A program made the position numbers and the translations under genes. Positions 55,921 through 64,000 of a stretch of 64,000 nt of DNA are shown in pieces (within the stretch, counting starts at the first letter, position 1; each line of letters begins with the position of its first letter). Origin of the DNA: Betaproteobacteria bacterium (GTDB taxonomy: Bacteria; Pseudomonadota; Gammaproteobacteria; Burkholderiales; SG8-39); contig JACPYS010000055.1 in NCBI GenBank assembly GCA_016195915.1, positions 1-64,000 on the forward strand. Direction: 5' to 3'. The notes below the pieces were generated by a model. That model was not told the DNA's origin. It was given only the letters and a program-made list of their open reading frames with translations, and made no database searches.

Positions 55921-57998
55921 GTGGCGAGCCTGGAGATGTCGGCGACGCGGTTCATCGCGCGGTCCAGTTGCTGCAGCAGCAGCAGGCGGTTGGTGCGCAG
56001 TTCCGCGTCTTCCGCGTTGACCATCACGCTGTCGAAGAACGCATCGACCGGCGCCTTGAGCGCCGCCAGAGACGAAAGGGCTTCGACGTAGCGCCCGGCC
56101 TCCAGGTGCGCTGCGGCCTGTGCCTCGACCCGACCGAACGCGTCGTAAAGAGACGATTCAGCGGCTTCCACGAGCATTCCCGGCAGGAATGCCGTACCGG
56201 CGGGCGGCGCCGACTTGTTCAGAATATTGCGGATGCGCTTGTTGGCTGCGGCAAGGCTCGCCGCCTCCGGCAGCGCCAGGAAGGCACGCACGGCCTCGAG
56301 TTGTAGCGGCACCAGATCGAGGCGCGCCGGGCGCATGCCGAGAACCGCATCGACTTCGAGCGTCGAGTACTTCTGTTCCCTGAGATAACCGGAGAACCGT
56401 TCGAAGACGAATGTCTCCAGGTCTGCGCTCGCATCGCCGATGCGAGCGTTGAATCCGGCAAAGGCGGCGCCCAGGATCTTCCCCAGCGTGAGAGGCAACC
56501 TGCGCTCCACGAGGATCCGTATCACGCCGAGCGCGGCGCGACGCAGTCCGTAGGGATCCCGGTCACCGGTGGGCTGCTGGCCGATGCCGAACAGGCCCGC
56601 GAGCGTGTCGAGTTTATCCGCGATTGCGACGGCGATCGCGACGGGCCCTTCGGGCAGGGCGTCGCCGGCGAAGCGCGGACGGTAGTGCTGTTCGATCGCG
56701 TCGGCGACCTCCGCGTTCTCCCCGTCGTGCAGCGCGTAGTGGCGGCCCATCGTGCCCTGCAATTCTGGAAACTCGCCCACCATCCCGGTGATCAGGTCGG
56801 CCTTCGCGAGCCACGCGGCGCGCTCGGCGAGCAGCGCATCGGCCCCGAGCAGGCGCGCAAGGCTACCAGCGAGGAGTTGCACGCGCTCGACGCGCTCGAG
56901 CTGGCTGCCCAGTTTGGCGTGATAGACCACGGCGGCGAGTTTCGGCACGCGGGCTTCGAGGCGGGTCTTGCGATCCTGGTCGAAAAAGAAGCGCGCATCC
57001 TCCAGGCGCGGGCGAACCACGCGCTGGTTGCCGTCGATCACGTGGCGAGGGTCGTCGAGTGCCATGTTGGAGACGATCAGAAAACGCGGCAGCAATCTGC
57101 CGTCCGCGCCGAACAACGGGAAATACTTCTGGTTCTTGCGCATCGTAAGGATCAGGCACTCCTGCGGCACCCCGAGGAAATCCGCATCGAAGGTGCCGGC
57201 GTAAACGCTAGGATGCTCCACCAGCGCCGCAACTTCACCGAGCAGGACCGCGATATCCTCCGCTGATCCCAGCGAGGCGCCGAGTTCGGCCGCTTTCGCG
57301 TTCAGCTGCTCCCTGATCCGCGCTTCCCGGGCGTCGAAGCCGGCGAGCACCATGCAGTCTTTCGCGCCCAACCACGCTTCGTAGTCGCCGGCGGAGCGAA
57401 GAACGATTTCGTCCCTTCCCATGAAACGATGCCCGCGCGTGCGATTGCCCGAGTCGAGGCCGAGCACGATTCCCGGCACGACGCGTTCGCCGTGCAGCAT
57501 CACCAGGCGATGTACCGGGCGCACGAACTGCGCATCGCCGTCCCCCCAGCGCATGAGCTTCGGGATCGGCAGCCGCTTGAGGGCTTTTTCCACCAGCTCC
57601 GCCAGTACGGTGTCCAGCGTGATTTCTCCCGTCACGACGCGCGCCACGAACACTTCGCCTTTCGGCGTGCCGCGGCGTTCGAGCGCTTCCACCGCGATCC
57701 CCGCCTTCTTCGCAAATCCGATGATCGCCTGCGTCGGCTTGCCGTTCGCGTCCAACCCGACTTTGACCGACGGCCCCGCGATTTCCTTTTCCTCTCCCGC
57801 AACCCTGTCCAGGACTTCCGGTATCACGGCCGCCAGCCGTCGCGGCGTCGCGTAGTGCCTTGGTACGACGGTGCGCGCGACGAGCTTGAGCTTCGCCAGT
57901 TCCTCGAACAGCCAGCTGCAAAAGTTGACGTCGAAGTCCCTGAGCGATTTGGGCGGCAGTTCCTCGCTCAGTATTTCCACCAGCAGCGTCGCCTTCAT
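55917..57998 (-). CDS. glyS: Glycyl-tRNA synthetase beta subunit
   Basis: The 693-residue subunit starts MKATLLVEILSEELPPKSL, a conserved block. It has PIPKLMRWGDGDAQFVRPVHRLVMLHG, LTMRKNQKYFPLF, the HD-like region and GDRDPYGLRRAALGVIRIL, and ends in the anticodon-binding part (FFDSVMVNAEDAELRTNRLLLLQQL). Together with GlyQ it forms the alpha2beta2 enzyme. It directly follows glyQ. Confidence 0.97.
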   Translation of the reverse strand: MKATLLVEILSEELPPKSLRDFDVNFCSWLFEELAKLKLVARTVVPRHYATPRRLAAVIPEVLDRVAGEEKEIAGPSVKVGLDANGKPTQAIIGFAKKAGIAVEALERRGTPKGEVFVARVVTGEITLDTVLAELVEKALKRLPIPKLMRWGDGDAQFVRPVHRLVMLHGERVVPGIVLGLDSGNRTRGHRFMGRDEIVLRSAGDYEAWLGAKDCMVLAGFDAREARIREQLNAKAAELGASLGSAEDIAVLLGEVAALVEHPSVYAGTFDADFLGVPQECLILTMRKNQKYFPLFGADGRLLPRFLIVSNMALDDPRHVIDGNQRVVRPRLEDARFFFDQDRKTRLEARVPKLAAVVYHAKLGSQLERVERVQLLAGSLARLLGADALLAERAAWLAKADLITGMVGEFPELQGTMGRHYALHDGENAEVADAIEQHYRPRFAGDALPEGPVAIAVAIADKLDTLAGLFGIGQQPTGDRDPYGLRRAALGVIRILVERRLPLTLGKILGAAFAGFNARIGDASADLETFVFERFSGYLREQKYSTLEVDAVLGMRPARLDLVPLQLEAVRAFLALPEAASLAAANKRIRNILNKSAPPAGTAFLPGMLVEAAESSLYDAFGRVEAQAAAHLEAGRYVEALSSLAALKAPVDAFFDSVMVNAEDAELRTNRLLLLQQLDRAMNRVADISRLAT

Positions 57999-58910
57999 CT
58001 ACGTCACCTTCGCCGCGCCGGCAAGCATCGGAAAGCCGAGCCGTTCGCGCGATTCGTAATAGGCCTGCGCCACGCCCCGGGCGAGCGCGCGAACCCGTCC
58101 TATGTAGACGGCGCGCTCGGTGACCGAGATCGCGCCGCGCGCATCGAGCAGGTTGAACGAGTGCGAGCACTTCATGACCATCTCGTAGGCCGGCAGCACG
58201 CACTGCGCCTCGATCAGTCGCCTGGCCTCCGTCTCGAACTCGGTGAAATGCCGGAAAAGCATTTCGGCATTGGACAACTCGAAGTTGTAGCGCGATTGCT
58301 CGACTTCGTTCTGGTGGTAGACGTCGCGATAGAGGATCGGACCCGATCCGCGCGCCTCCGACCCGGCCGTCCAGACGAGGTCGAAGACGTTCTGCTTGCC
58401 CTGCAGGACCATGGCCAGGCGCTCCAGGCCGTAGGTGATCTCGCCCAGCACCGGCCGGCAGGCCAGGCTGCCGACTTCCTGAAAATAGGTGAACTGCGTA
58501 ACCTCCATGCCGTCGAGCCAGACTTCCCACCCCAGGCCCCAGGCACCGAGCGTCGGCGATTCCCAGTCGTCCTCGACGAAGCGGATGTCGTGTTCGCGCG
58601 CGTCGATGCCGATCGCGGCGAGACTCTCCAGGTAGCGTTCCTGGATGTCCAGCGGAGACGGCTTCATCACCACCTGGTACTGGTAGTAGTGCTGGAGCCG
58701 GTTGGGGTTCTCCCCGTAACGCCCGTCCTTCGGGCGGCGCGAAGGCTGTACGTAGGCTGCGTTCCAGGGCTCCGGTCCGATCGCGCGCAGGAAGGTCGCG
58801 GTGTGGAACGTGCCGGCACCGACCTCCATGTCGTAGGGTTGCAGCAGCGCACATGCCTGGCGGTCCCAGAATTCGTTCAAACGCAGGATGAGTTGTTGGA
58901 AGGTCAGCAT
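57999..58910 (-). CDS. glyQ: Glycyl-tRNA synthetase alpha subunit
   Basis: The 303-residue catalytic subunit starts [81 protein letters not shown] in family-typical order (only landmarks quoted: [26 protein letters not shown]). It activates glycine and is translated just ahead of glyS. An intergenic region of only 16 bp separates it from lnt. Confidence 0.97.
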   Translation of the reverse strand: MLTFQQLILRLNEFWDRQACALLQPYDMEVGAGTFHTATFLRAIGPEPWNAAYVQPSRRPKDGRYGENPNRLQHYYQYQVVMKPSPLDIQERYLESLAAIGIDAREHDIRFVEDDWESPTLGAWGLGWEVWLDGMEVTQFTYFQEVGSLACRPVLGEITYGLERLAMVLQGKQNVFDLVWTAGSEARGSGPILYRDVYHQNEVEQSRYNFELSNAEMLFRHFTEFETEARRLIEAQCVLPAYEMVMKCSHSFNLLDARGAISVTERAVYIGRVRALARGVAQAYYESRERLGFPMLAGAAKVT

Positions 58911-58926
58911 GACGTGAAGCGCGAGT

Positions 58927-60429
58927 CTAGCGTTTCGCTCCCTTTCGGAGAAGCGCAGCCGCAGCGAGCAGGCCCAGCGCCAGCAAAATCACGGCCGCAT
59001 TGCCCACGCGAATGTAAGGCGTTGCGCCGGTATAGCCGTTCGCGGTCGACTCGAGCACGCCTTCCACGAACGGCGCGATGCTCGTTTCGCTCCCGTCGGG
59101 GGAGATCATCGCGGTGCGCCCCGTATTGGTCGCCGTGAGCACGGTTCTGCGCGTTTCAATCGCACGCATCTGGGCGATCTGGAGGTGCTGCGCGGGGGCG
59201 AGCGAATCGCCGAACCACGCCACGTTGGAGACATTGACGAGCAGGGTTGCCTCGGGTAGCTGCCGCAGGACCTCCTCGCCGAACGCATCTTCGTAACACA
59301 CGCTGATCGCGATCTTTTGGCCTGCGATCGCAAGCGGCCGCTGCCGGAGCGATCCGGCGCTGAAGTCCGAGAGCGGAATGCGCAGCACCGACAATACCCA
59401 GCCGAAGCCCGGCGGCACAAACTCGCCGAACGGTACGAGGTGCACTTTGTCATAACGCTGCCGCGGCGAGGCGCCGAAGCTCACCGCGCTGTTGTAGTAA
59501 TCGCGCGCTCCGTCGCGCACCGGAACGCCGAGCAGCAAGTCGCCGCCGTTGCGCCGCGCTATCGTTTCGAGCCGGGACAGGAAGTCCGGATCAATGCGCT
59601 CGAGAAAGCGCGGGATCGCCGTTTCCGGCAACACGATGAGCTGCGCACGGCTGGCCTGCGCCAGGCGTTCGTAGGTGGCCAGGATGCGTGCGTAATGCGC
59701 CTCGTCGAATTTCATCTCCTGTGGAATCGCGCCTTGCAGCAGCGAAAACCGCACGGCTGAGCCGCCACGCTGCGTCCACTCGACGCGATCGAGCGCGAAG
59801 CCGAGTGCAAGCGGCGCTGTGAGGAGGACCCAGCCCGCTACGCGCCGCGGCTGCAACAGCGCGCAACACGCTGATCCCGCGATTAGCCAGGTCACGAGCG
59901 TGACTGCAAACACGCCGCCCACGGGGGCAAACCCGGCAAGCGGGGCCGGCACCATGGCGTAGCCGGTCGCGAGCCACGGAAAACCCGTGAGCAGCCAGCC
60001 GCGCAGCCATTCCGAAAGCGTCCACAGCGCGGGAATCGCGACGCAGGCGCGCAGGGCATCGCCGCCGAACAGGCGCGCCTGCAGGTAGCCGACCGCGGCG
60101 GGGTAGAGCGAAAGCAGTACGCAAAACCCGAGGGTCGCGAGGGCCGCGACCGGGGCTGGCATGCCGCCAAACTGGTTGAGGCTGACGTAGACCCACGAAA
60201 CGCCGGTGCCGAACAGACCCATGCCGAACGAAAAACCGATCAGCGCGGCGCTGCGCGCCCCGCGCGCACCGAGCCACAGTCCGGTCAGGGCCGCCGGCGC
60301 AACGAGCGCGAGCGGCCACGACCCGACGGGACGAAACGCTGCGACCATCAATGCGCCGGCGGCTAACGCGAGCGCGGCCGCCGCGAGCGGACGCTCGCTC
60401 AGCGCTTGCCTTGCGGCCAGAGGGTTCAA
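58927..60429 (-). CDS. lnt: Apolipoprotein N-acyltransferase
   Basis: The 500-residue inner-membrane enzyme adds the third acyl chain to lipoproteins. Hydrophobic segments fill residues 15-200. The carbon-nitrogen hydrolase domain carries the triad: Glu in [11 protein letters not shown], Lys in [11 protein letters not shown] and Cys in [12 protein letters not shown] last membrane segment is at the C-terminus. It overlaps the corC stop by 4 bp, matching the usual corC-lnt pair. Confidence 0.95.
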   Translation of the reverse strand: MNPLAARQALSERPLAAAALALAAGALMVAAFRPVGSWPLALVAPAALTGLWLGARGARSAALIGFSFGMGLFGTGVSWVYVSLNQFGGMPAPVAALATLGFCVLLSLYPAAVGYLQARLFGGDALRACVAIPALWTLSEWLRGWLLTGFPWLATGYAMVPAPLAGFAPVGGVFAVTLVTWLIAGSACCALLQPRRVAGWVLLTAPLALGFALDRVEWTQRGGSAVRFSLLQGAIPQEMKFDEAHYARILATYERLAQASRAQLIVLPETAIPRFLERIDPDFLSRLETIARRNGGDLLLGVPVRDGARDYYNSAVSFGASPRQRYDKVHLVPFGEFVPPGFGWVLSVLRIPLSDFSAGSLRQRPLAIAGQKIAISVCYEDAFGEEVLRQLPEATLLVNVSNVAWFGDSLAPAQHLQIAQMRAIETRRTVLTATNTGRTAMISPDGSETSIAPFVEGVLESTANGYTGATPYIRVGNAAVILLALGLLAAAALLRKGAKR

Positions 60430-61250
60430 GCCTTCGGCTTCTCGACGATCAGCGTGTACACGCGGCGGCTGTCCGCGCGCAGCACATGAAACTTCAGCCC
60501 TTCGATGACCAGCGTTTCGCCGCGCTTGGGCAGGCGACCGAGTTGCGTAATCACCAGTCCGGCGACGGTGTCGTGTCCCTCGTCCGAAAAACGGGTGTCG
60601 AACGCGGCGTTGAAATCCGCGATCTGGGTGTGCGCCTTGATGCGGTAGCGTCCGCTCGATTCCAGCAGGATGTTGTCGCTCGCCTCGTCGAAGTCGTATT
60701 CGTCTTCGATCTCGCCGACGATCTGCTCGAGCACGTCCTCGATGGTCACCAGGCCCGCCACGCCGCCGTATTCGTCGACCACGATCGCCATGTGGTTGCG
60801 GCTGGCGCGGAACTCGCGCAGCAGCACGTTGAGGCGCTTGGATTCAGGCACGAACACCGCGGGGCGCAGCATCTCGCGCACATTGAATTCTTCCTCTCCT
60901 GCGTAGTGGCGCAGCAGGTCCTTGGCGAGCAGCACGCCGACCACGTCGTCGCGGTTGCCGTCGACCACCGGAAAGCGCGAGTGCGCCGTGGCGATCACCG
61001 ACGGGATGAACTGGTCGGGTGTCTCGCCGATGTCGATCACGTCCATCTGCGCGCGCGGAATCATGATGTCGCGCACCTGCAGTTCGGACACACCGAGCGC
61101 GCCCTCGATGATCGACAGGGCGTCGGCATCGAGCAGGTTGCGCGCGTAGGCGGAACGCAGCAGCGCGACCAGCTGCTCGCGGTCTTCGGGCTCGCGCATC
61201 ACCAGCGTGGAAAGCCGCGCCAGCAGCGACGGTCGTGACGGATCGCTCAT
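60426..61250 (-). CDS. corC: HlyC/CorC-family CBS-domain protein
   Basis: The 274-residue protein has two CBS domains (VRDIMIPRAQMDVIDIGETPDQFIP and RPAVFVPESKRLNVLLREFRASRNHMAIVVDEYGGVAGLVTIEDVLEQIVGEI in outline) and a C-terminal CorC_HlyC domain (GRYRIKAHTQIADFN). It affects magnesium or cobalt efflux by association with the inner membrane. It overlaps ybeY and lnt by 4 bp each. Confidence 0.94.
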   Translation of the reverse strand: MSDPSRPSLLARLSTLVMREPEDREQLVALLRSAYARNLLDADALSIIEGALGVSELQVRDIMIPRAQMDVIDIGETPDQFIPSVIATAHSRFPVVDGNRDDVVGVLLAKDLLRHYAGEEEFNVREMLRPAVFVPESKRLNVLLREFRASRNHMAIVVDEYGGVAGLVTIEDVLEQIVGEIEDEYDFDEASDNILLESSGRYRIKAHTQIADFNAAFDTRFSDEGHDTVAGLVITQLGRLPKRGETLVIEGLKFHVLRADSRRVYTLIVEKPKA

Positions 61251-61711
61251 GCCGGCCTCATTCTACCTGCGGGCGCCGCACGATACGGATCGGCGAAACC
61301 CAGCGCACGCAGAATGCGCACCTCCGCGCGTTCCATGCGTGCGGCGGCGCGCGTCCGGGCGTGGCCGTAACCGAGCAGGTGCAGCACCCCGTGCACCGTG
61401 AGGTGCGCGAAGTGCGCCTCGAGCCGCTTGCCCTGCTTCCTTGCTTCACGAGCGACCACGCTCGGGCATAGGACGATATCGCCGCACAGCAGCGGCGCGC
61501 TCTCGGTCGCGCGGCGCCGCGCATAGGAAAAGCTGAGCACGTTGGGAACGTAGTTCGCCCCGCGATACGCCGCGTTCAGCGCGCGCGCCTCACCCGAGGT
61601 AACGAGACGAATGGTGAGCGTCGCGGGTGCGCGCGCGGCGGCCCTTGCCCAGGCGCGAAAGCGCGCCGCCACGGGAATGCCGCGCACCGCGCACGCAATC
61701 TGCACCGTCAC
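61247..61711 (-). CDS. ybeY: Endoribonuclease YbeY
   Basis: The 154-residue zinc-dependent RNase of 16S rRNA maturation has TIRLVTSGEARALNAAYRG, NVLSFSY and the metal site in LTVHGVLHLLGYGHA (H-x3-H-x5-H; the usual GYDH reads GYGH here). The GTG at 61711 gives a normal length and a short gap after phoH. A start at 61771 would overlap phoH by 50 bp and add a basic, non-conserved tail. Confidence 0.9.
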   Translation of the reverse strand: MTVQIACAVRGIPVAARFRAWARAAARAPATLTIRLVTSGEARALNAAYRGANYVPNVLSFSYARRRATESAPLLCGDIVLCPSVVAREARKQGKRLEAHFAHLTVHGVLHLLGYGHARTRAAARMERAEVRILRALGFADPYRAAPAGRMRPA

Positions 61712-61721
61712 GGCGGCCCGG

Positions 61722-62696
61722 CTAGCCGCGCGCTTCGGTCTTGGTGCGTTTCGCGTTGCGTTCGTACGCATCGACGATGCGCGCCACCAGCGGATGGCGT
61801 ACCACGTCTTCGGAGAGAAAATCCAGGAACGCGATGCCTCGCACCTTGCGCAGGATGTTGCGGGCCTCGATCAGGCCGCTTTTCTGCCCGTGCGCGAGAT
61901 CGATTTGCGTAACATCGCCCGTGACCACCGCTTTGGCGCCGAAGCCGATGCGCGTGAGGAACATCTTCATTTGCTCGGGCGTGGTGTTTTGCGCCTCGTC
62001 GAGAATCACAAACGCATGGTTGAGCGTGCGTCCGCGCATGTAGGCGAGCGGCGCGAGCTCGATCGCGCCCCGCTCGAGCAGTTTGCCGACCTTGTCGAAT
62101 CCCATCAGGTCGTAGAGCGCGTCGTACAGCGGCCGCAGGTAGGGATCGACCTTCTGCGCGAGGTCGCCCGGCAGGAAACCGAGGCGCTCGCCCGCTTCGA
62201 CCGCGGGCCGCACCAGCACGATGCGCTTGACCTTGTCGCGTTCGAGCGCATCGACCGCGCAAGCAACCGCGAGATACGTCTTGCCGGTACCCGCCGGTCC
62301 GATGGCAAAGGTGATGTCGTGCGCGAGGATGCTCGCGAGATAGCGCACCTGGCGCGGCGTGCGGCCGTGCAGGTCGGGCCGGCGCGTGAGCAGTTGCGGC
62401 GACGCGTCTTCCCCGCTTGCGGGCGGGACGCTGCGCAGCATTTCGCTCAGGCCCAGCTGCAGTTCCTCCACGGTCAGGTCTTCGTCCGCCCGTTGGTAGA
62501 AATGCCGCAGCGCATGCGCAGCGTGCCTGGCGCGAGCCGATTCCCCCTGCACCGAAAAACGCGCGCCGCGTCGGGCGATCGAGACATCCAGCGCGGTCTC
62601 GATCTGGCGCAGGTTTTCGTCCATCGCTCCGCACAACCGCGCGAGTCGCTGGTTATCGAGCGGATCGAGCCGGACTTCGACCGGTTTGGGTCGCAA
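61722..62696 (-). CDS. phoH: PhoH-like ATPase
   Basis: The 324-residue protein has the PhoH ATPase with Walker [14 protein letters not shown], Walker [22 protein letters not shown] and [16 protein letters not shown], plus an N-terminal RNA-binding-like part ([21 protein letters not shown]). PhoH acts with YbeY in RNA metabolism, and miaB-phoH-ybeY-corC-lnt is a standard proteobacterial order. Confidence 0.95.
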   Translation of the reverse strand: MRPKPVEVRLDPLDNQRLARLCGAMDENLRQIETALDVSIARRGARFSVQGESARARHAAHALRHFYQRADEDLTVEELQLGLSEMLRSVPPASGEDASPQLLTRRPDLHGRTPRQVRYLASILAHDITFAIGPAGTGKTYLAVACAVDALERDKVKRIVLVRPAVEAGERLGFLPGDLAQKVDPYLRPLYDALYDLMGFDKVGKLLERGAIELAPLAYMRGRTLNHAFVILDEAQNTTPEQMKMFLTRIGFGAKAVVTGDVTQIDLAHGQKSGLIEARNILRKVRGIAFLDFLSEDVVRHPLVARIVDAYERNAKRTKTEARG

Positions 62697-62701
62697 GGGG
62701 T

Positions 62702-64000
62702 TCAGGCGAGCGCTGCTTCGTGCGCAACGGGCTCGCCGCGCAGGGAGTGCGCCCGCGCTTCAGTGATGCGTATCTCGAGGAAGCGGCCCGCGAGATGCGC
62801 GGCGCCGCGAAAATTGACCGTGCGGTTGTTACTGGTCCGGCCCGCGAGTTCGCCGGCGTCCTTCTTCGAGCGGCCTTCGACCAGCACGCGTTGAACGGTT
62901 CCGATCATGCGTTCGCTGATGGCGCGCGCGCCCGCCTCGATTTCGGCCTGGAGCCGCGCCAGACGCTCGGATTTGACTTCCGCCGGCGTGTCGTCCGGAT
63001 ACTCCGCCGCCGGTGTGCCCGGCCGCGGACTGAAGACGAAGCTGAAAGAATCGTCGAAGCCGAGTTCGCGCACCAGCTTCAGCGTCGCGTCGAAATCGGA
63101 CCCGGTTTCGCCGGGGAAACCGACGATGAAGTCCGAGGAAATGCTGATTTGCGGCCGCGCCTTGCGCAGCCGCCGGATGATCGAGCGGTATTCGAGCGCG
63201 GTATAGCCGCGTTTCATCGCTGCCAGCACGCGGTCGGAACCCGATTGCACCGGCAGGTGCACATGGCCGGCCAGCGCGTCGAGCTCGGCGTGCGCGTCGA
63301 TCAGCCGCTGGGTGAACTCGCGCGGGTGCGAAGTGGTGTAGCGGATGCGCTCGATGCCGTCGATTTCGGCGACGTGCATGAGCAGTTCTGCGAAATCCAT
63401 CCCATCGGCCGCACCGCGCCAGGCATTGACATTCTGGCCGAGCAGTGTCACCTCCATCACGCCCCGTGCGGCAAGGTCCGCGATTTCCTCGACGACGTCT
63501 TCAAACCGACGGGAGAATTCGGCGCCGCGCGTGTACGGAACGACGCAGAACGTGCAGTACTTGCTGCATCCTTCCATGATCGACACGAAAGCGCTCGCGC
63601 CTTCGACGCGCGCCGGCGGCAGGTGGTCGAATTTTTCGATCTCGGGGAAGCTCACGTCGATCTGCGGCCGCCCTGTGGCGCGCCGGCGCGCCAGCAGTTC
63701 CGGCAGGCGATGCAGCGTCTGGGGCCCGAACACCACATCGACGAAGGGAGCGCGCCTCGCAATCGAGGCGCCTTCCTGGCTCGCCACGCAACCTCCGACC
63801 GCGATCAACAGGCCGGGGTTGGCAAGCTTCAGGTGCTTGACGCGCCCGAGATCGGCAAACACCTTTTCCTGCGCTTTTTCGCGCACCGAGCAGGTGTTGA
63901 ACACGATCATGTCGGCATCTTCGGGGCGCAGCACCGGGACGAATCCTTCGGACGCACGCAGCACGTCGGCCATCCTGCCCGAGTCGTACTCGTTCATCTG
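62702..64000 (-). CDS. miaB: tRNA-2-methylthio-N6-dimethylallyladenosine synthase MiaB (5' end outside window)
   Basis: This is the C-terminal part of MiaB, beginning inside the conserved CQMNEYDS motif at the window edge. It retains [13 protein letters not shown] with one auxiliary-cluster cysteine, GGCVASQEG, the radical-SAM CxxxCxxC in [16 protein letters not shown] and a C-terminal TRAM domain ([27 protein letters not shown]). It thiomethylates A37 of tRNAs. The first 10-20 residues, including the first cluster cysteine, lie outside. Confidence 0.96.
   Translation of the reverse strand, partial: QMNEYDSGRMADVLRASEGFVPVLRPEDADMIVFNTCSVREKAQEKVFADLGRVKHLKLANPGLLIAVGGCVASQEGASIARRAPFVDVVFGPQTLHRLPELLARRRATGRPQIDVSFPEIEKFDHLPPARVEGASAFVSIMEGCSKYCTFCVVPYTRGAEFSRRFEDVVEEIADLAARGVMEVTLLGQNVNAWRGAADGMDFAELLMHVAEIDGIERIRYTTSHPREFTQRLIDAHAELDALAGHVHLPVQSGSDRVLAAMKRGYTALEYRSIIRRLRKARPQISISSDFIVGFPGETGSDFDATLKLVRELGFDDSFSFVFSPRPGTPAAEYPDDTPAEVKSERLARLQAEIEAGARAISERMIGTVQRVLVEGRSKKDAGELAGRTSNNRTVNFRGAAHLAGRFLEIRITEARAHSLRGEPVAHEAALA

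Overview
The window is a high-GC bacterial chromosome segment whose backbone is typical of a betaproteobacterium. It carries argH-sensor kinase-LytTR regulator-hemC-hemD-hemX-hemY, purD-hemF, dusB-fis-purH, murU-amgK-pepP-ubiH, lptD-surA-pdxA-rsmA and glyQ-glyS-gmhB-plsC next to lnt-corC-ybeY-phoH-miaB, all in an order familiar from Burkholderiales/Nitrosomonadales-type genomes. Two Bug-type (tripartite tricarboxylate transporter) receptors fit that lineage. No rRNA, tRNA or CRISPR array was recognised. I cannot name the species.

Layout. 1-1600 is accessory: the tail of an IS630-type transposase, a HigBA-type toxin-antitoxin pair with a probable leaderless promoter, and a decayed BrnT-type toxin whose antitoxin survives. 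1626-8174 is a selenium locus: selB and a thioredoxin-reductase-like flavoprotein on the minus strand, divergent from two tandem genes that each read through an in-frame UGA in a U-G-S-C motif. Each of these genes would look like two separate reading frames to a standard gene caller; I annotate them as two full-length selenoproteins of about 566 residues. 8203-10216 holds two Bug receptors and 10247-11988 a split AtuA-like pair. 12128-16531 encodes a metallo-beta-lactamase/cNMP-binding fusion, a cysteine-dioxygenase-like cupin and a four-domain rhodanese protein. 17174-22321 is accessory again: a small cysteine-rich membrane protein behind an FNR-like box, a HEPN/MNT-type pair with a nested operator, a SWIM-SNF2 helicase and a Uma2-type nuclease.

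22461-50000 is mostly housekeeping: haem synthesis (hemA, hemC, hemD, hemX, hemY, hemF), translation termination (prfA, prmC), iron-sulfur handling (grxD), arginine and purine synthesis (argH, purD, purH), ubiquinone (ubiH), peptidoglycan recycling (murU, amgK), and outer-membrane biogenesis (lptD, surA). A kinase-cNMP fusion overlaps argH. 51037-54661 interrupts the syntenic rsmA-gloA-plsC block. It holds a dispersed TGCGCATAGTT repeat cluster around an ABC-type binding-protein gene, a HicAB pair and a VapBC scar. 54671-64000 runs through plsC, gmhB, glyS, glyQ, lnt, corC, ybeY, phoH and the 3' part of miaB, all on the minus strand.

The most interesting system is the selenium locus. The elongation factor that decodes UGA (selB), a CxxC flavoprotein reductase and two paralogous UGSC selenoproteins are adjacent. 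A 184-nt block around the UGA is nearly identical between the two paralogues (four differences, all synonymous), contains two conserved hairpins, and sits inside otherwise clearly diverged genes.
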